From contig JAODGP010000051.1 of the NCBI GenBank assembly GCA_025464345.1, positions 1 to 16,896 of the forward strand: a stretch of 16,896 bases of DNA. Reading direction: 5' to 3'. The position numbers were made by a program, and so were the translations under genes. Below are positions 1 to 7,071 of the stretch, one piece after another (the first letter of the stretch is position 1; each line of letters begins with the position of its first letter). The stretch is from Methanosarcinales archaeon. GTDB taxonomy: Archaea > Halobacteriota > Syntropharchaeia > Alkanophagales > Methanospirareceae. The notes below the pieces were generated by a model, which was not told the DNA's origin, ran no database searches, and saw nothing but the letters and a program-made list of their open reading frames with translations.

Positions 1-26
1 TTGAGAACCGCACCTTTTCCCATGGA

Positions 27-1223
27 GTGGTGGATACCCATGATCCTGGTATCACTCCCGATATTCTTCATAGTCGAGCTGGAGAAGTTCCTGACGAAGC
101 GCTGGAAAAGGTAATGCTTAAACTTAAAGGGATACTAAAATATAGAGCCGGGGCGCAGCCTTTATTCCGGTATAGAGCTCGTGCGATAGGAGGCGGAGAG
201 ATGGAGATAGAGGAGACGGATGATTATATAGCGGTGCATGGAGATTTCGAAGTGCTCAGTTCGGCATTCTACAACGGTGGATACAGGCGTGCGCGAACGC
301 TAATAAATCTGCATGTGCCTCATGATTTCGATGCCGATCCGGTCATGTACTTCGATTCTTTCATCAAAAGAGTGAAGCTGGCACCGGAAACTACCGTTGG
401 CATGATGACCGCAGTACCGATGCCCAACGCACGAATATTAAAGGACGAAGGCATCACTGCTATTATAACCGCGGGGCTATCGCTTGCAACCGTGAACATC
501 ATCCTCACAATCAGCAGACCACTGTCACAATCTGCAATGGCGAACGTGATGATAGTGGCAACCGAGGCGAAGACAGCCGCTTTTTATGACCTCGATCTGC
601 GCGATTGCAACGGTGATCTCTTCACCGGCGATCTCACGGATTCGGTGGTTGTTGCCTGCGCGCCTGTACGGAATAAGGCGGATCTATTCGCAGGTAAGGG
701 TACAGAACTGGGCAAACGTATATATGATATGGTGAGAGAAGGTGTAAAAGCAGCATTACAATCTCATAATGGACTGAGTATGGACAGACCCATCTTGAAA
801 CGACTGGAGGAACGGGGTATAACATTGCAGGCGATGGTGGATACGGCTCTTGAGCTCTATGTATCTGTGGAAGGGGAAGAGCGGGATATGGACAGACTCA
901 GGCAGCGATTGGAATCGCAGCTAATAGCAGAGACTGCCGATCCAAATGTCGCTCTGCTGCTCGCGGCTGCGATTCATGCTGAGGAGCAGGAGATATTGAA
1001 AGGTAGAGCGGGTCACGAAGGCATGGCAGATGCAGCATCCATTGTGGCTGACGAACTCATAGGGATTGATATTGCGGAATACATAGGAGGGAAAAGAGCT
1101 TTATTCAATTTCTTCTATTATGATACGAGGAAGCCGGGCATACTTCGCCGGCTGGGTGTGTTCATGGATGATGCAATCGGGGGGTTGATAGCGGGCTGCA
1201 TGAGCAAGATGCTGCAGGATTGA
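27..1223 (+). CDS. cbiZ-cobZ: Bifunctional adenosylcobinamide amidohydrolase / alpha-ribazole-5'-phosphate phosphatase (CbiZ-CobZ fusion), possibly 5'-truncated by the window edge
   Basis: Cobamide salvage and assembly. CbiZ hydrolyses adenosylcobinamide to adenosylcobyric acid so the archaeal late pathway can use it; CobZ is the archaeal alpha-ribazole-5'-phosphate phosphatase. Counting from GTG 27, residues about 55-247 are CbiZ-like, with FYNGGYRRART, VGMMTAVPM, ATEAKTAAF, FTGDLTDSVVVAC and FAGKGTELGKRI. Residues about 255-398 are CobZ-like (PgpA fold), with ADELIG, EYIGGKRALFNFF, YDTRKPGILRRLG and FMDDAIGGLIAG. The two-domain order is known in archaea. The start is uncertain: the frame stays open to base 3 and reads plausibly as protein upstream of GTG 27, so the gene may begin outside the window; ATG 114 is an internal alternative. 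ruvC follows after one base, so both are probably cotranscribed. Cobamides matter to an MCR-dependent organism because the Mtr methyltransferase needs one. Confidence 0.85.
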   Translation: MVDTHDPGITPDILHSRAGEVPDEALEKVMLKLKGILKYRAGAQPLFRYRARAIGGGEMEIEETDDYIAVHGDFEVLSSAFYNGGYRRARTLINLHVPHDFDADPVMYFDSFIKRVKLAPETTVGMMTAVPMPNARILKDEGITAIITAGLSLATVNIILTISRPLSQSAMANVMIVATEAKTAAFYDLDLRDCNGDLFTGDLTDSVVVACAPVRNKADLFAGKGTELGKRIYDMVREGVKAALQSHNGLSMDRPILKRLEERGITLQAMVDTALELYVSVEGEERDMDRLRQRLESQLIAETADPNVALLLAAAIHAEEQEILKGRAGHEGMADAASIVADELIGIDIAEYIGGKRALFNFFYYDTRKPGILRRLGVFMDDAIGGLIAGCMSKMLQD

Positions 1224-1224
1224 A

Positions 1225-1734
1225 ATGCGTGTGTTAGGAATAGATCCCGGGACCGCGATCACCGGCTGGGGCGTGGTGGAGAGCATAGATGGTGTACTGA
1301 ATCCCGTTGCTTTCGGATGCATACGGACGACCCCGAAGCAATCGCGAGCCGAGAGATTGAAGCAGATATACGAGCGACTGGTCGAGGTAATAGAGGAGAT
1401 GGAGCCTGACCGGATGGCTATCGAGAAGATATTCTTCAATATCAATGTCAAGACGGCGTTGAGTGTGGGGCAGGCGCGGGGTGTATGCCTGCTGGCGGCT
1501 GCTGTCACCGGAGTGCCTGCCTATGAATACAACACCTCTGAGGTGAAGAATGTCATTACCGGCTATGGTAGAGCGACGAAGAGCGAAGTGGCAACCAGGG
1601 TGAAGGAACTGCTCCGGCTGGATGTGATACCCAGACCCGACGATATTACCGATGCCCTCGCTATTGCCACAACCGACCTGATGACACGAGCAGTGGACTC
1701 CCTACCTTGTGATCAATCGAGGCACGAGTGTTGA
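1225..1734 (+). CDS. ruvC: Crossover junction endodeoxyribonuclease RuvC
   Basis: Holliday-junction resolvase of the RNase H fold that introduces paired nicks at four-way junctions. The 169-residue length is normal for RuvC. The four catalytic acidic residues are visible: D7 in GIDPGT, E67 in AIEKIF, and D140 plus D143 in PDDITDALAIA. Also conserved are the NVKTALSVGQARGV helix and the YNTSEVKNVITGYGRATKSEV region, which matches the RuvC segment before the last acidic pair. ATG 1225 lies one base after the TGA of cbiZ-cobZ, suggesting an operon. The last 33 bases overlap the 3' end of the convergent CdhA-like gene. RuvC is mainly bacterial; most archaea resolve junctions with Hjc, so this gene may be a bacterial acquisition kept in some methanogen lineages. 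No ruvA or ruvB is present in the window. Confidence 0.92.
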   Translation: MRVLGIDPGTAITGWGVVESIDGVLNPVAFGCIRTTPKQSRAERLKQIYERLVEVIEEMEPDRMAIEKIFFNINVKTALSVGQARGVCLLAAAVTGVPAYEYNTSEVKNVITGYGRATKSEVATRVKELLRLDVIPRPDDITDALAIATTDLMTRAVDSLPCDQSRHEC

Positions 1735-4092
1735 GTACCTGCCAAGCTGTATACCGTATCTCTTATTGTATTCCTCCATATCCATCAATTCCCCGGACCT
1801 GTGTCTCGCTCGCTTTATCCTCATGCCCTCTATCTCCCAGCCATGCTCCCGTTCAAGCTTACGCAGCAATTCCATACGCCGCATCACGTGCAGTTCCTGC
1901 TCTGACCGCACATATAGATGCCAGTCATCGGGATACTCACCAAAGAACTCCGTGTGTGATTCATTTGCAGCTTCTAAACTCGCCAGACGCGGGTCTCGCA
2001 GTGCGAGCGGGCGATGTAGCAGTTTGGCACTCATCGCTATCGCCTCCTCCTTCGTCTCCACCGGTACGAGCATGTGCAACGGGCATGGCTCCACCTCCTT
2101 CTTATCGCCCGTAATGCCGTCATACATCCACCATCGCTCACGGTCGTATTTATCACCGAGCATGAACCGCACGAACCTGAATCCAGAAGGACCAACCACC
2201 ACGGGTATACCCGCCCTGACGAGCCCTGATGCCACTGCATACATATCCTCGGTCTCCGCACCCCAGAGTATCACCACCACGGGCAATCTCGCATAGAGAT
2301 AATCCACCACCTGTGTCCAGTTCGCCCTCGGTGTATAGCCGCTGCCGACCAGCGCGCCACGATAAATAGCAGCAGGCACATGCGATATGGCGCTGCAGCC
2401 GCCGAAATTGACCAGACCCTTCAGCACTCCCGCAGCTATATACTGCTCGAACAGGCACTTATGCGCATCTTCATCCATGTATTTCGCAACTTCTGCCGCC
2501 ACGCAGCCCGCCACACATACGAGATAGTTACGTTCAAGGAAATACCGTGCCATATCCGCAACCTCGCGTTCTGGTGCGGAGCCACAGCCGATTATATTCA
2601 CCATCCCCGGTCCGTTACCGCCGAGTATGATGCCAAATGTGAGGTCTCGCCATTCCAGCTCGGACATCGGTCCCCTGCCCGCTCGCATGAGGTATCTATC
2701 CCCCTTGCCGGTGAGCGATGCCGCACCTATCATCAGCTCGGTTATGCGAATCCCTTCCGGACACACCTGCTCGCACTTAACACAGAACAGGCAATTATCA
2801 TAAGCAACAGCAAGGGCTTCTAAATCACCGTTCGCAGCCTGTGCCAGCGCACCGCTTATCGCTATCCGCTCAGGGCACACACTGAAGCACTTATCGCACC
2901 GTTTACATCGCTTTGCCTCACGGCTCAGCTCTTCTGCACTGAATGCCCTCTTCTTCCTCACGGCTTTATGTTCTATTGCGAGTCTGACAGCGAGTTCACC
3001 CGCTTTCTCCGGGTCTATCACTCGCATGCCCTGCACCTCCGTGTAGCCCGAAGCAATCACGATTGTATCCGCACGCTTCGCATCACCGAGCACATCGAAC
3101 TCGTAACACAGACCGCTGAGCACGACGACATCGGCTATACCGGCACGGATAGCCTTCCTCGCCTTCACTCCGCTGGTGAGCACCTTCGCACGATTATAAA
3201 ACCTCGGCAGGTCATGCCCGACCGCACCGGCACCGCAGATCTCTACCTTATCCTCCTGGTTCGTGTCCCTGAGGTATTTCACAGCGAACCATGCGGGCAG
3301 GAAATTATTACCGATGAATAGCACAACCGGCCTGGATGTGTCCACCGCACCCATACCAACCTCTATCTCAGCAGCGGGGAAATCGTGATACTCAGTCGCT
3401 GCATGCTTGCCCGCATTGATGAAATCGAAGCAGCACATCTTCAGCACCTCCGCTATCTCCATAACGAGCAGGGTGAGTGCACCTGCATGGAGCGCCTTCT
3501 CCTCCAGCACTTCCATACGCTCATTACCGAAGTAAGCACTTAAGAGCAGCTCGGATAGCTGCGATTGCGCATATGATAGCGCCCTGCCGGCATCTCGTAT
3601 CTTATCTATATGAAAGCCGGTGAGCATCGATGTGTTCAGCGCAGGATAGGTGATGGAACTGCCCATGTCTATCTCCCTATCGGGGCTGAACATCCGTATG
3701 GCGAACTCAAACAGCTCTCCTGTTACTGCAAGCTGTTTACATAGCCCTTTACATGCTTCACGCAGGCTCATCTTCGCCGTGTGGGCTCTCATCTGCAGAC
3801 CACACAGTCCTGTAGCGCCACTGCACGGTCCCTGCATGCAATCGTTGCATCTGCCTGTATCGGTGGTATAAACCATGCAATACCGGTTCATGAGCACGTT
3901 GTCCCATTCTGCGATGTCTTCGGCATGGGCATAGATGTTCAATCTGGGTTTCCACTGTTTCAAACGCCGCTCGCCCATATCGGTCAGTATATCACGTGCA
4001 ATCTCCTCTATCTCACCGCCACGAAGCCCCGATACCACATCCTCAAGTTCTATCTCCTCCGCTCCTATTCGCACTCTCACATTCATCACCAC
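1702..4092 (-). CDS. CdhA-family (CODH/ACS alpha subunit-like) iron-sulfur protein with a degenerate C-cluster site
   Basis: A full-length homologue (796 residues) of CdhA, the CO-oxidising subunit of archaeal acetyl-CoA decarbonylase/synthase. The B-cluster-type motif is intact (C82, C85, C90, C97), as are two ferredoxin motifs, CKRCDKCFSVCP (396-407) and CLFCVKCEQVCP (434-445), and the family C-terminus (YPDDWHLYVRSEQE, about 720-733). Four C-cluster cysteines appear kept: C329 (GLC), C503 (IIGCGS), C530 (VAGCVA) and C566 (GGCSAI). The usual GHN histidine is N262 (GNN, 261-263), the usual CGICCTA is CGAGAVG (287-293), the HSAHARH segment is replaced (CKQLAVTG, 118-125), and the SEKAVA lysine is replaced (ETEDMYAVA). 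CO oxidation is therefore unlikely. No cdhB, C, D or E is nearby. The dCMP deaminase TGA is followed immediately by GTG GTG ATG, so translation starts at 4092, 4089 or 4086. Family confident; function unknown. Confidence 0.85.
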   Translation of the reverse strand: MVMNVRVRIGAEEIELEDVVSGLRGGEIEEIARDILTDMGERRLKQWKPRLNIYAHAEDIAEWDNVLMNRYCMVYTTDTGRCNDCMQGPCSGATGLCGLQMRAHTAKMSLREACKGLCKQLAVTGELFEFAIRMFSPDREIDMGSSITYPALNTSMLTGFHIDKIRDAGRALSYAQSQLSELLLSAYFGNERMEVLEEKALHAGALTLLVMEIAEVLKMCCFDFINAGKHAATEYHDFPAAEIEVGMGAVDTSRPVVLFIGNNFLPAWFAVKYLRDTNQEDKVEICGAGAVGHDLPRFYNRAKVLTSGVKARKAIRAGIADVVVLSGLCYEFDVLGDAKRADTIVIASGYTEVQGMRVIDPEKAGELAVRLAIEHKAVRKKRAFSAEELSREAKRCKRCDKCFSVCPERIAISGALAQAANGDLEALAVAYDNCLFCVKCEQVCPEGIRITELMIGAASLTGKGDRYLMRAGRGPMSELEWRDLTFGIILGGNGPGMVNIIGCGSAPEREVADMARYFLERNYLVCVAGCVAAEVAKYMDEDAHKCLFEQYIAAGVLKGLVNFGGCSAISHVPAAIYRGALVGSGYTPRANWTQVVDYLYARLPVVVILWGAETEDMYAVASGLVRAGIPVVVGPSGFRFVRFMLGDKYDRERWWMYDGITGDKKEVEPCPLHMLVPVETKEEAIAMSAKLLHRPLALRDPRLASLEAANESHTEFFGEYPDDWHLYVRSEQELHVMRRMELLRKLEREHGWEIEGMRIKRARHRSGELMDMEEYNKRYGIQLGRYSTLVPRLITR

Positions 4093-4536
4093 TCAGATGA
4101 AATCGAGCTTTATACCAGCCCGGCGCAGGAATTCCAGACCCTCTCTATCGCTGTAATCGCCCGCCATCACCACTCGCTTTATACCCGCATTTATTATCAG
4201 CTTGGCACATATCTTGCACGGGTATGCATTCACGTATAATGTGCCGCCTTCGGCATCTCTACCAGCCTGAAGCAGCGCATTCTGCTCCGCATGAACGCCG
4301 ATGCACTCCTCATGCCGCTCTCCCGAGGCGATATTCAGCTTATCACGCCTGCAGCCGACATCCAGGCAGTGCGGGAAACCACGTGGTGCACCGTTATAGC
4401 CCGTGGATATGATTACATTGTTCTTAACAACGATAGCACCGATCTGCCGTCTCAGGCATGTGGAACGAGCCGCCACGTCCCTCACTATGTTCATCCAGTA
4501 TTCGTCCCACGGTATCCGCTCCTTACTGGAAGACAT
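4093..4536 (-). CDS. Deoxycytidylate (dCMP) deaminase
   Basis: Zinc-dependent cytoplasmic enzyme that deaminates dCMP to dUMP, feeding thymidylate synthesis. It is 147 residues, normal for the ComEB/dCMP deaminase family. The catalytic motif is HAEQNALLQAG, with H82 as zinc ligand and E84 as proton shuttle; the other zinc ligands are C107 and C110 in AYPCKICAKLIINAGI. The N-terminal RIPWDEYWMNIVRDVAARSTC and the NGAPRGFPHC stretch are also typical, and HC plus GC residues (57, 62) may form the second structural zinc site seen in some members. It is the first gene of a two-gene minus-strand unit with the CdhA-like gene, whose start abuts its stop. The gene starts 46 bases from the divergent U32 gene. 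No functional link to the CdhA-like protein is obvious; they may simply share a promoter. Confidence 0.93.
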   Translation of the reverse strand: MSSSKERIPWDEYWMNIVRDVAARSTCLRRQIGAIVVKNNVIISTGYNGAPRGFPHCLDVGCRRDKLNIASGERHEECIGVHAEQNALLQAGRDAEGGTLYVNAYPCKICAKLIINAGIKRVVMAGDYSDREGLEFLRRAGIKLDFI

Positions 4537-4582
4537 CCCCGCACACTTTATAAGATATAGAAACTAATAGTTCTTTATAGAA
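4537..4582. promoter_or_regulatory. Divergent promoter region between dCMP deaminase and the first U32 gene
   Basis: Only 46 bases separate two divergent starts. The stretch is AT-rich, with CTTTATAAG around 4546-4554 (about 30 bases before the plus-strand ATG) and, read on the minus strand, TTTCTATATC around 4553-4562 (about 20-27 bases before the minus-strand ATG). These positions fit archaeal TATA boxes serving leaderless or nearly leaderless transcripts in both directions, with overlapping core promoters. No Shine-Dalgarno sequence is visible for either gene. This is inferred from motif and spacing only. Confidence 0.5.
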
Positions 4583-5584
4583 ATGCGATTGATGGTCCCG
4601 CATCCGGGTCATTTCCACGCTCTGAAGGATATAATAGAGGCTAAGGAGGCATACGGGCTGAGTGAAGTGGAAGAGGTCTATATGGGCGGTTCGCCGGAGG
4701 TGATGGGCAGTGGCAGGGGCGTGCTCCACGCACCGCTACTGGCTGAAATCCGTGAGCAGACCGAATATGCGCATCAGCACGGAATAAAGATGAACATCGC
4801 ACTGAATTCGCCATGTGGTGGCGGTCATCACCTCACCTTTGAGGGTTACAAGACATTCAACTGGTACTTCACGGAATTGAACAATGCGGATGTGGACGGT
4901 GTAATAGTAGCGGAGCCGTATCTCGTGGAGTTACTGCGTGATTATCCGATGAAGACAATCATATCCTGCCTCGCTTATGTTGATTCACCGCAGCGTGCAC
5001 GGTTCTTCGAGGAGCTCGGTGCCGATGCGATAACCGTGGACACGAACATAAATCGCCATTTTGACCTTATAGAGGCGATGGTGAAGCACGTGAGCTGCGA
5101 GATAAGGGTGATAGTGAACGAGGGTTGCCTTTACAGATGCCCGTTCCGATACTCGCATTACAATCTCGCATCGCATCTGAGTAGCTTAGACCAGCCGAAG
5201 ACTCCACTATTCGCTCCGGATTTCTACTTCGATAAGTGCGTCAATATCCGTCTGCGTGAGCCCGCGCAGTTGATCAGGTCTGCGTGGATAAGACCGGAGG
5301 ATATGAAGGAATACGAAGCAATCGGTATAAACAGCTTCAAATTATCGGGCAGGACCAAGGCGGTTAACTGGATAATAAATTGCATGCGTGTGTATTCCCG
5401 GCGCTCGTATGATGGCAACCTGCTCGAACTGCTTGACTGCCCGCAGATGCTTCGTTATATCTTCTATATAGACAACAGGAAGCTTGAAGGCTGTATAGAC
5501 CAGTGGAAGAGCTGCAGCAAGCACTGCCACGAATGTGGCTATTGCGATGACCTTACGAGGGAGGTGCTGACCGTTATCAAATGA
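4583..5584 (+). CDS. U32-family Fe-S protein (YhbU/UbiU-like), first of a tandem pair
   Basis: Member of the U32 family, historically called collagenase-like peptidases; several members are now known as Fe-S, oxygen-independent hydroxylases (UbiU-UbiV, TrhP, RlhA). The 333-residue protein has the TIM-barrel-like pattern: an N-terminal VPHPGHFHALKDII strand-helix, GADAITVDTNINRHF, and the family cysteine motif NEGCLYRCPFRYSHYN (C182, C186) with DKC219, the likely [4Fe-4S] ligands. The IRPEDMKEYEAIGINSFKLSGR segment is also diagnostic. Unusually it ends in a second cysteine group, C304-x6-C311-x3-C315-x2-C318-x2-C321, repeated in its neighbour. Its TGA overlaps the ATG of the second copy by four bases (ATGA), so translation is probably coupled. 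Substrate unknown. A peptidase role is less likely than hydroxylase or another Fe-S role, but this is inference. Confidence 0.82.
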   Translation: MRLMVPHPGHFHALKDIIEAKEAYGLSEVEEVYMGGSPEVMGSGRGVLHAPLLAEIREQTEYAHQHGIKMNIALNSPCGGGHHLTFEGYKTFNWYFTELNNADVDGVIVAEPYLVELLRDYPMKTIISCLAYVDSPQRARFFEELGADAITVDTNINRHFDLIEAMVKHVSCEIRVIVNEGCLYRCPFRYSHYNLASHLSSLDQPKTPLFAPDFYFDKCVNIRLREPAQLIRSAWIRPEDMKEYEAIGINSFKLSGRTKAVNWIINCMRVYSRRSYDGNLLELLDCPQMLRYIFYIDNRKLEGCIDQWKSCSKHCHECGYCDDLTREVLTVIK

Positions 5585-6579
5585 GGCTGGTAATACCACA
5601 TCCCGGGCATTTCTCCGCTTTGAAGGATATAATAGAGTATAAAGAGGCGAATCGGCTGGTGGATGTGGCTGAAGTCTATATGGCGGGCTTGCCACAGGTG
5701 ATGGGCAGCGGGCGAGCGACATTGCATGCCGCTCTTATTGACGATATCCGTGAGCAGACCGAATATGCGCATCAGCACGGCATAAAGATGAACATAGTGA
5801 TGAATGCGTCATGCCTTGGCGGGCATCATCTCACCTTTGAGGGTTACAGGTTATTCGAGTGGTACTTCAACGAGCTCGATAAAATGGGCGTGGATGGTGT
5901 CACAGTGGCAGAGCCATACCTCGTTGAGCTTCTGAAGGAGTATTCTATGGAGACCGTCATATCCTGCGTATCTCATGTGGATTCACCGCAGCGAGCCGTG
6001 TTCTACGAAGCACTCGGCGCTGATTGTATTACAGTGGACACGAACATAAACCGTGATTTCTCCACTCTAAAGGCGATAATGAGCGCAGTTAGCTGTAACA
6101 TCAGAGTGATAGTGAACGAGGGTTGCCTCTACAAATGCCCGTTCCGGTACGCGCATTTCAATCTCTTCTCGCACATCACGGCATCAGCATCAAGACCACT
6201 TAACACCTTCGCCGACTACTACTTCGACAAATGCATATCCATACGTGTTCGTGACCCTTCGCAGATCATCAGGTCGCCATGGATAAGACCGGAGGACATA
6301 GCGGAATATGAGCGTATCGGTATAGACGACTTCAAGCTTGCCGGGCGTGCAAATGCGGTCGGCTGGATACTATCATGTATGGAAGCATACTCACGGCGTT
6401 CGTACGATGGTAACCTGCTTGAGCTTTTGGATTGCCCGTCTGAGTTGCGTGACATATTCTATGTGGATAATAAAGCACTGGATGGCTGTATAAAGAGATG
6501 GCAGAGCTGCAACAGGATATGCGACGAATGCCGGTATTGTGATGATATAACAGGCAGGGCATTAAAGGTAATAAAATAG
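5581..6579 (+). CDS. U32-family Fe-S protein, second of a tandem pair
   Basis: Paralogue of the preceding gene (332 residues). By eye about two thirds of the first 100 residues are identical, with no gap over that stretch. It shares NEGCLYKCPFRYAHFN, the DKC cysteine, the IRPEDIAEYERIGIDDFKLAGR segment and the C-terminal CIKRWQSCNRICDECRYC group. A 35-base block is identical at the same gene position in both copies (4748-4782 and 5746-5780), showing a fairly recent duplication, strong constraint or gene conversion. Two coupled, diverged U32 proteins recall the UbiU-UbiV heterodimer, in which each subunit carries a [4Fe-4S] cluster and the pair hydroxylates the ubiquinone ring without O2. The stop TAG is followed directly by the ATG of the 122-residue gene. 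The actual substrate is unknown. Confidence 0.82.
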   Translation: MRLVIPHPGHFSALKDIIEYKEANRLVDVAEVYMAGLPQVMGSGRATLHAALIDDIREQTEYAHQHGIKMNIVMNASCLGGHHLTFEGYRLFEWYFNELDKMGVDGVTVAEPYLVELLKEYSMETVISCVSHVDSPQRAVFYEALGADCITVDTNINRDFSTLKAIMSAVSCNIRVIVNEGCLYKCPFRYAHFNLFSHITASASRPLNTFADYYFDKCISIRVRDPSQIIRSPWIRPEDIAEYERIGIDDFKLAGRANAVGWILSCMEAYSRRSYDGNLLELLDCPSELRDIFYVDNKALDGCIKRWQSCNRICDECRYCDDITGRALKVIK

Positions 6580-6948
6580 ATGAAAGAAGAGATAAGTGCG
6601 GGCAGGAAGAAGCTGGAAGAGGAATTAAGAACGAACATGGGCAATATCTTCGTACCGGAGGCGAAGTTATTCGGGATGGTATGTGGCTGTGTGGGCTTTG
6701 CTGCGGACCTGAGGGGCTTGAAGAGCGACGATGTGGAAGTATTCAGGGACAGGATAAATGCGATCCTGGAGGAGATAAGCAACTCTCTGGGTGTGAAGCC
6801 CGAATTCATATATGCACGTAAATTGCCAGGTTCGGATGAGGTCGTGACGCTCACCGTGCGGGAACTGTGCAGCCGCTGCAGGCGGGAATTCGCCGGCTCT
6901 AAAGCCGCTCCACGACCCGATATAATGATACTGAAGAAGCGACTGTGA
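6580..6948 (+). CDS. Uncharacterised small protein cotranscribed with the U32 pair
   Basis: I do not recognise this 122-residue protein. It begins with a charged helix (EEISAGRKKLEEELRT), followed by a small hydrophobic, cysteine-bearing segment (LFGMVCGCVGFAADL, C35 and C37), an amphipathic region, and a second pair CSRC near residues 97-100. The four cysteines (CxC and CxxC) could bind a metal or Fe-S cluster. There is no signal peptide or membrane span. The ATG directly follows the TAG of the second U32 gene with no gap, and a T-run follows its stop, so it is probably the last gene of the U32 operon and may act with the U32 pair, for example as a small electron-transfer or scaffold subunit. 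That role is a guess from context. Confidence 0.7.
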   Translation: MKEEISAGRKKLEEELRTNMGNIFVPEAKLFGMVCGCVGFAADLRGLKSDDVEVFRDRINAILEEISNSLGVKPEFIYARKLPGSDEVVTLTVRELCSRCRREFAGSKAAPRPDIMILKKRL

Positions 6949-6962
6949 AAAAATATAGAAAG

Positions 6963-6969
6963 TTTTTTT
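6963..6969 (+). terminator. Poly-T tract, candidate archaeal terminator of the U32 operon
   Basis: Seven consecutive T residues lie 15 bases after the stop of the 122-residue gene. Archaeal RNA polymerase often terminates at T-rich runs without a stem. The following 60 bases are very AT-rich, and a separate promoter-like element lies downstream, which suggests that the U32 operon and the AtwA operon are distinct transcription units. Read-through remains possible. Confidence 0.45.
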
Positions 6970-7022
6970 ATAGAGGTAAAACAAATTTAAAATTATTTAG
7001 ATAGGGATACAAAAAATGCGAT

Positions 7023-7063
7023 TGTATATAGGTAGGGGCGATTTAAGTTTAGAATCGGGAGGT
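7023..7063 (+). promoter_or_regulatory. Promoter and Shine-Dalgarno of the atwA-mcrC operon
   Basis: A TATA-like TGTATATA lies at 7023-7030, about 42 bases before the ATG at 7072. Initiation about 24 bases downstream would give a leader of roughly 15-20 bases containing GGGAGGT (7057-7063), a strong Shine-Dalgarno element eight bases before the start codon. A short inverted repeat, CGATT (7039-7043) and AATCG (7053-7057), sits between the two elements; whether it matters is unknown. The preceding AT-rich stretch (about 6978-7003) may hold a further element. Confidence 0.5.
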
Positions 7064-7071
7064 AAGGAGAG

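Noticed and set aside
1709..2296. A 195-codon plus-strand frame opposite the CdhA-like gene
   Set aside because: It is serine-rich with no motif and is fully covered by the minus-strand gene, whose ferredoxin and CdhA motifs are unmistakable.
1702..4092. Annotating the CdhA-like gene as a normal CO dehydrogenase alpha subunit
   Set aside because: Overall similarity supports the family, but the missing His, Cys and Lys residues make standard CO oxidation unlikely, so no cdhA symbol was assigned.
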